The position numbers and the translations under genes are program-made. From the NCBI GenBank assembly GCA_946481965.1, contig CAMLPN010000001.1, forward strand, positions 1 to 64,000: 64,000 bases of DNA. Reading direction: 5' to 3'. The notes beneath the pieces are model-generated. The model was not told the DNA's origin, did no database searches, and was given only the letters and a program-made list of their open reading frames with translations. Position 1 is the stretch's first letter, and each line of letters starts with the position of its first letter. This document shows, one piece after another, positions 30,134 through 40,600 of this stretch. This DNA is from an uncultured Neisseriaceae bacterium (GTDB lineage: Bacteria; Pseudomonadota; Gammaproteobacteria; Burkholderiales; Neisseriaceae).

Positions 30134-30880
30134 GATAAATTAATGACTGAAATACAAAAAGGGGGCGCTATTTTAGCATATAAGGTCATGATGTTTTAGT
30201 AAGTTCTAGTTGAATTAAAGCAGCTTTTCAAAACGATAATGAATAAAATTGAAATCATTTTTCATTGATAAACCTTCATGGTGCTAACTGTAGACTCATT
30301 TTGATAATCAAAATTAAACTTACAATTCAATGTTATCAACAGAATAGCATATAGTTAACTACAAAATTAATGTTTAATAAATATTTAGTATATTCTTTAG
30401 ATCAAATTAATTTAACGATAATTCCGATTTTGCAGTGTATAGACTAAATGGAGTTCTAATGACTATTTTTATCTAATTGCATTGGGGTTTCTAAACTTGG
30501 TTACTGTCAGCATATAGTGAACACATGCTTTTGTTAGAGTAGCTTACTTTTATTATGCTGATTATTACAAAATTGGATTTATAGCATAATTTGAACTAAA
30601 GCAATAAGCTGTTATCTAATTTGCTAGTGTTTTGTAATCTATAGGTATTTTTAGCTTATTTATTTTGTCCGTCTTTTCAAAGAATCTTTGATATGTTGCC
30701 GTTTTTTACATGAGCTCTTTGGTTGGTGTTACAAGTTTAGTCATGAATGGATAGAAATGTGCAGTATTTAAAGGTAGCTTTTAAAATGGCGGGAAAATAG
30801 TGGCAATTAAATGTCTGGAAATTCATCTACATTCATGTTGATTGAAAAGCATAGCAATAAATGAGAAAGTTGCTTAAGAA
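30134..30880. other. AT-rich intergenic region
   Basis: A 750-bp stretch between rnfB and the tRNA-Thr terminator. No gene is seen. One small palindrome (30298-30314) is noted separately. Confidence 0.45.
30298..30314. promoter_or_regulatory. Short A/T palindrome upstream of rnfB
   Basis: ATTTTGAT and ATCAAAAT arms meet around one A, 165 bases upstream of rnfB. It resembles an operator, perhaps Fur- or FNR-like, but AT-rich palindromes of this size occur by chance. Confidence 0.2.
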
Positions 30881-30918
30881 AAAAATAGAGCGTAATCATA
30901 TGATTACGCTCTATTTTA
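30881..30918 (-). terminator. tRNA-Thr terminator
   Basis: AAATAGAGCGTAATCA is followed directly by its reverse complement, giving a near-perfect long stem. On the minus strand a run of Ts follows. It begins five bases after the tRNA 3' end. Confidence 0.8.
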
Positions 30919-30922
30919 TATT

Positions 30923-30998
30923 TGGTGCCGGTACCAAGAGTCGAACTCGGGACCTTCTGATTACAAGTCAGCTGCTCTACCAACTGAGCTATACCGGC
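30923..30998 (-). tRNA. tRNA-Thr (UGU)
   Basis: A 76-base cloverleaf. The GCCGGTA acceptor arm pairs with TACCGGC, the anticodon loop is CTTGTAA with anticodon TGT, the T-loop is TTCGACT, and the CCA end is encoded. Confidence 0.95.
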
Positions 30999-31084
30999 TA
31001 AGAGATGCGCATTATGCTTAATTTCTTCGAAAGATGCAAGCGGTTTAACAATTTTATTTTGTATTTTTATTTAAATTGTTGATT

Positions 31085-31124
31085 TCAGTATCAATATAAA
31101 AAAGGGCGTTTATATTGATACTGA
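31085..31124. promoter_or_regulatory. Perfect 16-bp inverted repeat upstream of uraA
   Basis: TCAGTATCAATATAAA pairs exactly with TTTATATTGATACTGA across an 8-base spacer. It ends 70 bases before uraA. Neither strand has a T-run next to it, so it does not look like a terminator. It may be a protein-binding operator or an RNA stem in the uraA leader. Confidence 0.5.
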
Positions 31125-31193
31125 CATAAGCTAACTTAATTATTGGCTGAATTGTATTATAATCTGAAAGTTTGTTTTTCAGGAGTCCTGTAA

Positions 31194-32414
31194 ATGGGGC
31201 ATCAACTTAAATTAGCAATTGCCGGTGCGCAAATTTTATTTGTTGCATTTGGTGCCATGGTACTGGTTCCATTACTTACCGGTCTCAATCCTGCTTTGGC
31301 TCTTTTGGGTGCTGGAGTAGGAACGTTATTATTTCAACTTTGTACTAAACGTAAGGTACCCATTTATCTGGGGTCTTCTTTTGCTTTTATTGCACCGATT
31401 ATTTATGCCATGCAAGAGTGGGGTATTTCTTCAACAATGTTTGGATTGTTTGCTGCTGGCTTCATGTATTTTGTTTTTGCTGCATTGATTAAGTGGCGAG
31501 GGCTGGGCGCAGTACATCGTTTGCTTCCACCAGTAGTAATTGGTCCGGTGATTATGGTGATTGGTTTATCGGTAGCTGTGGTGGCTAGTAATATGGCAAT
31601 GGGTAAATCTGGTGATCAGCAAGTCTTTAACTATACCCATTCTTTATTACTATCTGGTTTTACCTTTGCTGTCACAGTAATAGTGACTGTATTTGGTTCC
31701 AAGATGATGCGTTTAATTCCTATTTTAATTGGTGTGGCGGCTGGTTATATTCTGGCATTAATAACCGGTATGGTAGATACCAGTGCCATGGCTGCTGCTC
31801 CATGGTTTGCAGTGCCACGTTTTATTACGCCACAAATAAATTGGCAGGCTGCCTTGTTTATGTTACCGGTTGCCATTGCTCCAGCTATTGAGCATATCGG
31901 CGGTATTATGGCAATCAGTAAAGTAACTGGTGAGGATTATGTTCAATCGCCTGGTTTACACCGAACATTATTCGGTGATGGTCTGGGCGTTTGTGTGGCC
32001 GGTTTGATTGGCGGTCCTCCGGTAACGACTTATGGTGAAGTAACCGGTGCGGTGATGATTACCAAAAACAGCAATCCGGTGATTATGACCTGGGCGGCGA
32101 TATTTGCTATTTTTATGGCTTTTTTTGGCAAATTTAACGCCTTTTTAAGCTCTATTCCTTTACCAGTTATGGGCGGAATTATGCTATTGTTATTTGGTAC
32201 GATTGCTTCACTTGGGCTAAAAACCCTAATTGATGCAAAAGTCGATCTAATGTTGCCAAGAAACTTAGTGATTGTTAGTTCTGTTCTGACTGTTGGTATT
32301 GGAGGTATGGTCGTTAAAATAGGCAGTATGGCCTTTGCTGGCGTTGGATTATGTGCTTTGTTGGCCATTTTGTTGAATTTGGTTCTGCCTAAACCTGTTG
32401 CTGAATCGGAATGA
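31194..32414 (+). CDS. uraA: Uracil permease (NCS2 family)
   Basis: Inner-membrane proton/uracil symporter of the nucleobase-ascorbate transporter family, 406 residues with about 14 membrane segments. The IYLGSSFAFIAPI segment and the family signature in helix 8 to 10 (IAPAIEHIGGIMAISKVTGEDY, then GGPPVTTYGEVTGAVMITK) are present. The Glu and His residues of the binding site can be seen in PAIEHIGG. The HIGG and GEVTG sequence favours uracil over xanthine or guanine. The gene has its own terminator and a notable inverted repeat upstream. No pyrimidine gene is adjacent. Confidence 0.92.
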   Translation: MGHQLKLAIAGAQILFVAFGAMVLVPLLTGLNPALALLGAGVGTLLFQLCTKRKVPIYLGSSFAFIAPIIYAMQEWGISSTMFGLFAAGFMYFVFAALIKWRGLGAVHRLLPPVVIGPVIMVIGLSVAVVASNMAMGKSGDQQVFNYTHSLLLSGFTFAVTVIVTVFGSKMMRLIPILIGVAAGYILALITGMVDTSAMAAAPWFAVPRFITPQINWQAALFMLPVAIAPAIEHIGGIMAISKVTGEDYVQSPGLHRTLFGDGLGVCVAGLIGGPPVTTYGEVTGAVMITKNSNPVIMTWAAIFAIFMAFFGKFNAFLSSIPLPVMGGIMLLLFGTIASLGLKTLIDAKVDLMLPRNLVIVSSVLTVGIGGMVVKIGSMAFAGVGLCALLAILLNLVLPKPVAESE

Positions 32415-32441
32415 AAAAGCAATATATTTAACCACTTAGAC

Positions 32442-32477
32442 AAAAGTCGTCATATTATTAATATGGCGACTTTTTTA
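32442..32477 (+). terminator. uraA terminator
   Basis: AAGTCG-CATATT and AATATG-CGACTT arms (one G-T pair) over a short loop, followed by six to seven Ts, 28 bases after the stop. Confidence 0.8.
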
Positions 32478-32714
32478 CTTTTATTAATTTTATTTACTTT
32501 ATTAAATTGATTTAGTGGTAAATATACCTAATTAAATTTTTAATTACTTATATAGGGTAACTATTACTCACATTAAAATATCGTTAGCAGAAATTAATTA
32601 AATGTTTTAGAATTGTCAGATAAGATAACAAACGCCTATCCACTGTTTACCAGGATTAATGGAAGGCGTTTTTGCTTAAACGATTAAAACTATTTGTCAT
32701 TTAGACACTGACTT
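32478..32714. other. Leader region of the efflux operon
   Basis: An AT-rich promoter region upstream of the MFS gene. It ends with a terminator-like hairpin (separate entry). No regulator gene of the MarR or TetR type lies beside the operon. Confidence 0.4.
32629..32675 (+). terminator. Terminator-like hairpin in the leader of the efflux operon
   Basis: AAACGCC pairs with GGCGTTT, with CCA and TGG pairing inside, and TTTTTGCTT follows. It lies 40 bases upstream of the MFS start and after the uraA terminator, so it probably does not serve uraA. It may attenuate the efflux operon or end a short leader RNA. Confidence 0.5.
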
Positions 32715-34397
32715 ATGTCAAATACTAATGTATATCTGTTAAAACCACATGAACGCCCAATGATGGCAGGATCACCTTCGTTTCCAGACCATCCATTCAA
32801 GCGTCGTATCTGGTATGCCATCATCGGAATAATTGTTGGTTTAACAGCTGGATTTACCAATGGGATGCTGTTGGCTAATATTCCTCAAATACAGGGATAT
32901 TTAGGATTGTCACCTGTTCAGGGGGGGTGGGTACTGGTTTCTTACTATATGTCCAGTGCCATTATTAGTGTTTTATTATTTAAAATTCGTCAGGTTTTTG
33001 GTCTGCCACGTTATGTACGCTATATCGTTTTAGGGCTGATTTTGACTAACTGCATGCAGTTTTTTGTCCATGATTATTATATGGAATTGTTTGCACGTGG
33101 CATCAGCGGTCTGGTTGGTGGTAGTTTAAACAGTATGGCGATGTATTATATGATGCAGGCAATGCCTACTGTTCATCGTGCCAAAGGTATTATTCTGGGT
33201 TTAGGCTTGACCCAATTGAGTCAGCCTATTGCTCGCGTTATTTCCCCATTGATTTTACAACATGAGCAATTTCAGCTGATTTTCAGTTTTCAGCTGGGTA
33301 TGGCATTGATCGTATCTGCTGCCGTATGGTTATTACCGATTCCTTCCGGTTATCTGCAAAAATCCTTTGAAAAAATTGATCTTATTAGTTTTCCGCTAAT
33401 GAGTATCGGCATAGCTTTTATTTGTGCCGGTGCTGTTCAGGGACGGATTGTCTGGTGGGATAAAAACTGGATTGGTTATCTTTTTCTTGCTGGCTTTGTG
33501 TGCTGTATGATTTCGGCCATTATCGAATATAACCGCAAGAATCCGATGCTTGATATTAAATGGATACTTCATTCCAATGGTATGTTACAAGTATTGGTTT
33601 TTGGTTCACTGATCCGTGTAGCTTTATCCGAGCAGAATATGGGTGCTGCTGGTTTAATGACAGTTTTAGGATTAAGCAGTGATCAAATGATACATTTTTA
33701 TACTGTCATATCGATTGGTGCTTTATGCGGACTTTTATGTAGTGCTTTTGCTTTTAAGGTTACCGATATCAAATTTCCATTAGTCGTTTCTTTTGCCATT
33801 ATTGCCATAGCGTCGTTTATGGAAATTGGCCAGAACCAGTGGTCAAGACCAGTTAATTTTTATATACCGGAATTTCTGATCGCCTTTGCTTCATTATTTT
33901 TCTTTGGTCCGGTTATGATGGAAGGCATGATCCGCGCTCTGGCTAAGGGTTCGGATTATATTATGAGTTTCAGTGCTGTATTTGGTTTTTCACAGACAGT
34001 TGGTGGTTTGACCGGATCTGCTTTATTAAATGCTTTTCTTACCATTCGAACTCGGGTCCATTTAATCAATAGTGCTGATGGTTCTAATTTATCTGATCCA
34101 TTAGTCAATCAATTAGTGCAACAAAATGCTGCTGCTGTGCAACGTTTCAGTACTGATAATATCTGGAATCATGCTTATGGTGTCAGCAAAATAATCCAGC
34201 AAGATGCTGCTTTGGCACAAATAGCAGCTTATAACGATCTGTTTGTTACTGTTGGTATCGGTTCATTAATCTGTTTTTTAGTGGTTGGTGGCCATCGCTG
34301 GTGGCATAAAATTCGTGGTACCAATCCTCTTGATCGTGAATTGAAGTATTTCGCGGCAGCTGTACAACGAGCAAAACAACAATTGTCAAAATCGTAA
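32715..34397 (+). CDS. MFS drug efflux transporter, EmrB-like
   Basis: Inner-membrane proton-driven exporter of the 14-helix major facilitator group, 560 residues. Helices begin at about residue 35 after a hydrophilic N-terminus. The ISGLVGGSLNSMAM stretch follows the second loop, and GLGLTQLSQPIARVISPLIL resembles the antiporter motif C region. It is followed at 16 bases by an adaptor and then an overlapping outer-membrane channel gene, so it is the pump of a tripartite system across both membranes (as EmrAB-TolC or FarAB-MtrE). The substrate is unknown: fatty acids, bile-like compounds and hydrophobic drugs are typical. No clear ribosome binding site is seen at this ATG. Confidence 0.82.
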   Translation: MSNTNVYLLKPHERPMMAGSPSFPDHPFKRRIWYAIIGIIVGLTAGFTNGMLLANIPQIQGYLGLSPVQGGWVLVSYYMSSAIISVLLFKIRQVFGLPRYVRYIVLGLILTNCMQFFVHDYYMELFARGISGLVGGSLNSMAMYYMMQAMPTVHRAKGIILGLGLTQLSQPIARVISPLILQHEQFQLIFSFQLGMALIVSAAVWLLPIPSGYLQKSFEKIDLISFPLMSIGIAFICAGAVQGRIVWWDKNWIGYLFLAGFVCCMISAIIEYNRKNPMLDIKWILHSNGMLQVLVFGSLIRVALSEQNMGAAGLMTVLGLSSDQMIHFYTVISIGALCGLLCSAFAFKVTDIKFPLVVSFAIIAIASFMEIGQNQWSRPVNFYIPEFLIAFASLFFFGPVMMEGMIRALAKGSDYIMSFSAVFGFSQTVGGLTGSALLNAFLTIRTRVHLINSADGSNLSDPLVNQLVQQNAAAVQRFSTDNIWNHAYGVSKIIQQDAALAQIAAYNDLFVTVGIGSLICFLVVGGHRWWHKIRGTNPLDRELKYFAAAVQRAKQQLSKS

Positions 34398-34413
34398 CAA
34401 TGACAGGATGATC

Positions 34414-35670
34414 ATGAATAACACACATCAGAATGAATCTACCCAAGCTGAAGAGAATAAGACTCAACAGCAAGATACAAATGATCAATCACATTCTAAA
34501 ACTGATCAGGAAGCTGGTTCCTCAGCTTCTGCACAGAATAATCATAGACAAACAAGTGAACAAGCTGTAGAAAGCGATCCGGCAAAAACCACCTCTGCAC
34601 CGACTAATTCAAGTACATATTGGCAACCACCAAAACGAAAATGGATTGTTACGGCCGTTTTGGTACTCATTTTATTGCTTGGTGTGTTAATGATTTTGCG
34701 GGCATGGCAATTGCCACCATTTCGAAATTCGATGGTTTCAACTGATAATGCCTATGTACGTGGTCAAACTACAGTTATTAGTCCGCAGGTTACTGGTTAT
34801 GTTACGAAGGTTTATGTACAGGATTTTGATGATGTCAAAGCAGGCCAACCTCTGATACAAATTGATGACCGAATCTATAAGCAAAGAGTAGCAGCTGCTG
34901 CTGCCGGTATCAATTTGCAGGATAGTTCACTAGCTAATTTTGATCAGAATCGTCGCAGTAAAGAAGCAGCATTAGCTGCACGCGAAGCCAATATTGCCAA
35001 TGCTAAAGCGCAGCTTGAGAAAGCTCAGGCAGATATGAATCGTGTCAATATATTGGTTGCAGATGGCTCTTTATCACTGCGGGAGCGCGATCAAACGCGT
35101 GCAGCTTTAAAACAGGCACAAACAGCTGTTAAAGAAGCACAGGCACAATATCGGGTGGCTCAGGAGGATCTGAAAAGTATTCATGTCGGTAAAGGCGGAC
35201 TTAAAGCAAACGTGGACAATGCCCGGGCACAATTGGGGCTGGCAGAAATTGATTTATCTAATACCATTGTACGTGCCCCTGAAAACGGGCGTTTAAGTGA
35301 GATCAGTGTCAAAAACGGACAATTAGTCAATGCAGGTACGCAGTTGATGTTTTTAGTGCCTAAGCGCAAATGGGTGGTGGCTAATTTCAAAGAGGCGCAA
35401 ACTGCAAATATACGAGTTGGTCAGCCAGCTTGGTTTAAAGTGGATGCACTTAATCATGTGAAAATTAAAGGATATGTGGAAAAAATATCGCCGGCGGCTG
35501 GTAGTGAATTTTCAGCAATTAAACCGGATACGACAACTGGTAATTTTGTTAAAGTACCACAGCGTATAGCTGTGCGCATTCGTATTGATGATAAAACTGA
35601 GCTTTTCGAACGTTTACGACCCGGTATGTCGGTAGAAGTAAGTATTGATACCAGCAAGGTAAAATCATGA
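34414..35670 (+). CDS. Periplasmic adaptor of efflux pump (EmrA/HlyD family)
   Basis: From the ATG at 34414 (ACAGGA upstream) the protein has 418 residues. A hydrophilic, Gln/Asn/Ser-rich cytoplasmic tail of about 70 residues comes first, longer than in EmrA. One membrane helix lies near 75-95. The biotinyl-lipoyl half (STDNAYVRGQTTVISPQVTG) follows, then a long coiled coil from about 165 to 260 rich in Ala, Gln and Glu, the second lipoyl half (IVRAPENGRL), and a beta-barrel end (SPAAGSEFS). This is the standard HlyD/EmrA order. It links the MFS pump to the outer-membrane channel. Its stop overlaps the next start by four bases. Confidence 0.9.
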   Translation: MNNTHQNESTQAEENKTQQQDTNDQSHSKTDQEAGSSASAQNNHRQTSEQAVESDPAKTTSAPTNSSTYWQPPKRKWIVTAVLVLILLLGVLMILRAWQLPPFRNSMVSTDNAYVRGQTTVISPQVTGYVTKVYVQDFDDVKAGQPLIQIDDRIYKQRVAAAAAGINLQDSSLANFDQNRRSKEAALAAREANIANAKAQLEKAQADMNRVNILVADGSLSLRERDQTRAALKQAQTAVKEAQAQYRVAQEDLKSIHVGKGGLKANVDNARAQLGLAEIDLSNTIVRAPENGRLSEISVKNGQLVNAGTQLMFLVPKRKWVVANFKEAQTANIRVGQPAWFKVDALNHVKIKGYVEKISPAAGSEFSAIKPDTTTGNFVKVPQRIAVRIRIDDKTELFERLRPGMSVEVSIDTSKVKS

Positions 35671-37091
35671 GAAACTCAATTTTAAAGTTAATACCATGGC
35701 TGACAATAGTGCTAAATGGCTGTATCCCGCATATACCCGCTCCTCCAAAAGAAGCCAGTATTAATCCACCATCTTATTGGCATGAAAAATTTATTTTTTC
35801 TCAATACAATAAAGATGCACAATGGTGGAGGCAGTTAAATGATCCGGTTTTAAATCAGCTAATCACTGAAGCTTTAGCATTTAATACTGATGTTGCTCTA
35901 GCGCAGACACGTGTTCAACAGGCATTAGCTCAGGAACATGCATTACGTTCTGCACTTCTGCCATCTGTTAATGCCAGTGCAGGTACAACTCGTCAGAAAA
36001 GTCTGAATGCGTTTGGCGTGACCACGATAAATCGTGTTGAACAACCAACTTTTCAAGCTGCATACGAATTAGATATTTTTGGTAAAAACCGCAATAACTG
36101 GAAATCTGCTCGTTTTAATCGGCTGGCTACGCAGATGGCTGCGGAAAGTATCCGTTTAAGTGTAATCAGTGCCACTGTTAAATCCTATATTACCTTGCGT
36201 GCACTGGATGAAAAGCTTAAGTTATTAGAGCAAACTCTGGAAGCAAGACAACGAGAATTAAAAATTGCTTTTGCTAAATCTAATGTTGGTTATACCTCAA
36301 ATCTTGAACTGAATCAGGCTCAGGCTGAATATGCCGCAACGTTACAACAAATTCCTCTTGTACAATCCAGTATCAGTCAGCAGGAACATGCGTTAAGCAT
36401 GCTGACAGGTCACACCAGTAGCAAAATTGAGCGCGGTTTATCTTTAGCTGAACTCAGAGCACCATTGATTCCTGATATTTTGCCATCAGATTTGCTGAAG
36501 AACCGTCCTGATATTATTCAATCTTCATTGTTATTGGCAGCCAGTGATGCCAGTCTGGCCGCGGCACAGGCACAATTTCTACCATCTGTTAAAATTAATG
36601 CTGCATTCGGGCGAATTTTTTCGACTGCTCCAATCAAAGAACCGGTAAATGTATGGAGTATTGGGGGCAGTGTGTTAGCGCCTATATTTGAAGGTGGACA
36701 GATAAAAGCCAATTTTGATCTGAATGTAGCCAGACGCAATGAAGCAGTATGGAATTATCGTAAAATTGTGCTTACTGCCATGAAAGAAGTTGAAGATCAA
36801 TTATCTACGGGTTTCCGCTTACAAGAGCAGGAACAAGCGCTGCAAATTGAACGCGATGCTATTGCTAGTGCTTTACATCATGCCAGAAATCGTTATCAAG
36901 CAGGGTACTCATCTTATCTGGAAGTACTTGATAGCCAGCGCACCTTATTGAGTGTGCAGAGTCTTCTGATTCAAAGCAAAGCTGACTATTTAAATTCTCA
37001 GGTATCGTTATACCAAGCTTTGGGAGGAGGTTGGACCACAAGTGCTAACCAAGTTCAACAATCCAAGCATGTTGAGACTGGGAATCCTTAA
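35667..37091 (+). CDS. Outer-membrane efflux channel (OprM/NodT family lipoprotein)
   Basis: The protein has 474 residues. A signal peptide ends in a lipobox-like LNGC, so it is probably lipid-anchored. Two TolC-type repeats follow (around 60-260 and 270-460), with long helices and membrane strands such as SYWHEKFIFSQ and VNVWSIGGSVLAPIFEGG, the latter being the hallmark of the second barrel section. The start overlaps the adaptor stop (ATGA), indicating translational coupling. With it, the operon holds all three parts of a pump and does not need a shared TolC. Confidence 0.9.
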   Translation: MRNSILKLIPWLTIVLNGCIPHIPAPPKEASINPPSYWHEKFIFSQYNKDAQWWRQLNDPVLNQLITEALAFNTDVALAQTRVQQALAQEHALRSALLPSVNASAGTTRQKSLNAFGVTTINRVEQPTFQAAYELDIFGKNRNNWKSARFNRLATQMAAESIRLSVISATVKSYITLRALDEKLKLLEQTLEARQRELKIAFAKSNVGYTSNLELNQAQAEYAATLQQIPLVQSSISQQEHALSMLTGHTSSKIERGLSLAELRAPLIPDILPSDLLKNRPDIIQSSLLLAASDASLAAAQAQFLPSVKINAAFGRIFSTAPIKEPVNVWSIGGSVLAPIFEGGQIKANFDLNVARRNEAVWNYRKIVLTAMKEVEDQLSTGFRLQEQEQALQIERDAIASALHHARNRYQAGYSSYLEVLDSQRTLLSVQSLLIQSKADYLNSQVSLYQALGGGWTTSANQVQQSKHVETGNP

Positions 37092-37691
37092 CTTGAAAAG
37101 AAAGTAATTTTTCTTTTAATAGCGCAATGCTAAGCCTTAAATTAATTAGATTACTGTCTGATGTTGAGTGGCAATTATCATCTGTAATTTAATTAATTGA
37201 TAACCGATTGTCTAAAGACTAACCATTATGTTTAAAATATCATTTTGTAGAATTGTAAGTAATTCTTTTGTTTTATTCCATACTAAATGTCATACTAATT
37301 TGTAATCATGATTTCACTATTAATTGTTCTTAATAAGTAAATGGTAAATACATTTGTATTGATTTCTTTTTATAAAAATAACTTATTAACTTTAACCATA
37401 TAAAAATGGTCAGAATTAATCTGACCATTTTTATATAAGCAGATGTGATCAAATATATTAGCTTACTATATTCAGTATCATCAATAACTACATTGGATTG
37501 TCAATCATATAGCTCATATTGCGTACATCAGTTTTGTTAACACATTTTTGCACACGCAATAATTCACAACAAAATAGTTATTCAATTTTAGTACCATTTT
37601 TTTTAACCACCAATTAACATGATTAACTAACTCATTTTTCTGTGTGATATCTTCATGATTAAATGATTTATTTAAATAGGCTTGTAGTTTT
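37092..37691. other. Intergenic region between convergent operons
   Basis: This 600-bp stretch has a long imperfect A/T inverted repeat (37139-37154 with 37184-37198) and the bidirectional terminator at 37401-37434. A 68-codon frame on the minus strand (37514-37720, GTG start inside the pilY1 end) is open but unsupported. Confidence 0.45.
37401..37434. terminator. Bidirectional terminator
   Basis: AAAATGGTCAGA and TCTGACCATTTT arms over a 5-base loop, with A-run on the left and T-run on the right. It can end both the efflux operon (plus) and pilY1 (minus). Confidence 0.75.
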
Positions 37692-40600
37692 TTAATGGTA
37701 GTAACCAGTTTTGATTTCACGCCAGGATAAGCTGTAAAAGCGAATAGGACATCTAGGATACATCAAGCCTAAGCGACTTCCATCAGTAGTAGCCGCAACA
37801 ATACGTCCTCGAATACAGTTTTGATCTAATTGAATTTTACTCCCTAATGACTTTTGTGTTAACGAACCACCAATATCATTGGTTTGATAGCCGGCAATGG
37901 AAAAGCTAAAAGGTCCATTGGTAAAAGTACTGCTACCAATAGGAGCTGATTCATCAAAGATAAAATGAGGGTCATTGGCCGTTAAAGCACCTCCATTTTT
38001 GACATTATATTGTATTTTCCCTGTGGAAATGCTGTTGTATTGACTTACTTGCGTTGGTTTACAAGGGTCAGGCAATTGATCATCCTTTTTAACACTGTAT
38101 TGTCTCGAAAGTAAAGCACCGGCATAAGATAACAAAACAGGTTTGCTGACTACCCGTTCACCGTTATCATTTTGCAGTTTGAAATACCACCCTTTATGTA
38201 TTGCTGGTTTAAAAGTGTAGTTGCTGAGTAGGCGATAGTTTTTGCCTGAGCTGAATTGTTGTTGTAAAAGCTGATCTGGGGTGACTTGTTGCACGGTTTC
38301 AGCATTTAGGTCATCATAGATGCCGTAAACTGTTTGTTGATCTTTATTATTTAAATCTGATTGGTATATATCGCTGCCTGTGCCAAAAGTAACGATAGCA
38401 GTTAAGTTGTCACGATTGGTTTTATTGTCGGAAGATGGCACTGATTTCTGTTTTAAAAGATAAACTGCGGGTGCTGCCGTTATTGGCGCATTGGCTGTAA
38501 AGATGCGATACGCTTTCCAGTCTTTTGGATTGGGAGATCGTAAGTCAAAGCGATAAAGATTACCACTGTAATCCCCAGCATAAACTATATCGGCAACGCC
38601 GTCTCCATCTACATCAATAACTGTAGGACTTGATAGCCCGCCGTTACCATTCGGTGCTACGATTTTGGCTATTAATTCACCTTTTTGCATTCCTGTTTTA
38701 GTTTGGGCTTCAGTGCCAACATCTATACCTAAAATATCATAGATAAAAAGAGCAGATTCAGGCGATTGTTTAGCTACTAAATCTTGTTCCAGTGAGGGTG
38801 AATAATTGTAGCCATTACTAATAAATGCAGCTTGACGGATATGATCTGTTATGGATACCGCAGATGCCTGAGGTTCTGTATTTACCCGTACTCTGGCTAT
38901 TGCTGGTGTACCAATGGTATAGCCAAATTGATTGGCGTTACCGGTTGGCGTTTGAAATAAAAAAACATCTTTGTACCAGTTTGCGCTATTCATATTTTCG
39001 GCAGCGATGGGTTTTCCGGTAATCACATCATGACCGCCAATATTAATGGCAAAGGCTCCTCTACCAGCTTGGCCAAGGGTTGATACCATAAATATTTGCT
39101 GAGGTTTGTTATTGCTGCCATCTGTTTGCTGTACCGCCATGCCACCATTGAGTAAAAATCGATGTGGGTTATGTTCGTTTTGCCCATAGTTTTTTTGGGT
39201 CAGATCTTTCATATAATGTGCCAACAAATCTGATCCATCATTACTTTGTCTTTCTATCGCCATAGGCATAAAATTAAATTTCAGATCATATGGATAACTT
39301 GGGTCAGAACTGGAAGCAAAGACATATACCATGCCATCGTTTGCTGTGGTGAGCATATATTGCTGGCGATTAAAAACACTTTTACCAATGGTAACGATGG
39401 GATTATCAATAATATCGCCTATATTATTGGTTGCACCATAGTTGCTCAAAGAATTACGTTGGCGGTAGTCAAGACTGAATTCAGGTTGCTTGATGGAACT
39501 ATCCGATTTAGTTCTCCCAAACCAAGCCAATAAACCATCTCGCCATTCCATCTGATTTTCACCATTATTAGGTATTTTAAAGGTATTATTGTTGAATGCG
39601 TTTAAAGAGCTGTTAGAAAGATAAGTATTGGTGCCATCATTTAGTAAAAGCTTTCTATTATTATAAGAAGGCTGTTTATTACACGTATTTGATTGATTGC
39701 TTTTACTATTTAATTCGTTTATACAAATTTGGCTGCTCCATGAGCCTGATTCAACTTTTGCAGTGATGCTAATATCGTTGGTTGCAGTATTAGATATTGC
39801 CACTGTTGGAGCGACTGTTGTAGTTTGAATGGTGGAGGAGGATGTTTCACTTTTAATGGCTTTGAATATCCGATCAAATGCCGCAATAATTTCACTGCGT
39901 GAATTAGCATTAAAAAAACGTCCTAGTGGGTTGGTTTTCGGATTGTATTCGCCACTGGGTGTAGCCGCATTTTCCAGATAAGGAATGGCGATTTTTGCAT
40001 CATTGGTATCCCTTTGTCCTAGACCAACACCAATAGTGAAAGTTTGGGCAGTTTGTCGGAAGCGTTTTTTGGTCTGAGGATCAACTTTATTCCATGGCTG
40101 ACCAGCATCGTCAACCGTACGTCGCGTTGGTGAAGCATTAATTGCTTTACCATTAGAACTATAATAATCCTGCTGATAAATATAATTGCCAAAATTGTAA
40201 TTATTGAGTCGATCAGTATAATATTTAAGTCGTAACGGTTTATTTGTGTTATGGTTTTTGGAAAAAAAAGCCAATCTATCATTTTCATTGGTGTAGTCGC
40301 GATCAAAATAGCCATCGTAACGCGAATCATTGCCCTTAAAGCTTTTATCAGATATGGCGTAGGTATTATCAGCTTCACCGTCGCTCAAAATAATAATATA
40401 AGATTTCTGACATCGATATTTTAATTTATTAATCACCAAATTGCGGGCAATAACCGGAAATTGTCGGGTAGTGGGGGTATCACACGGTGTTTCCAAGTTT
40501 TTGATGTTATTGAGCATATTGGTATAATTATTGGGATCAGAGGTATCATAAAATTGATTATATTTTTTCTGGTCACCAGTACCACACATAGGTCGGAATG

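Noticed and set aside
37514-37720. A 68-codon frame (GTG start) overlapping the end of pilY1
   Set aside because: No ribosome binding site apart from coincidental coding sequence, Asn/Lys/Leu-rich composition typical of AT-rich noncoding DNA, and pilY1 already ends with its usual SWREI.
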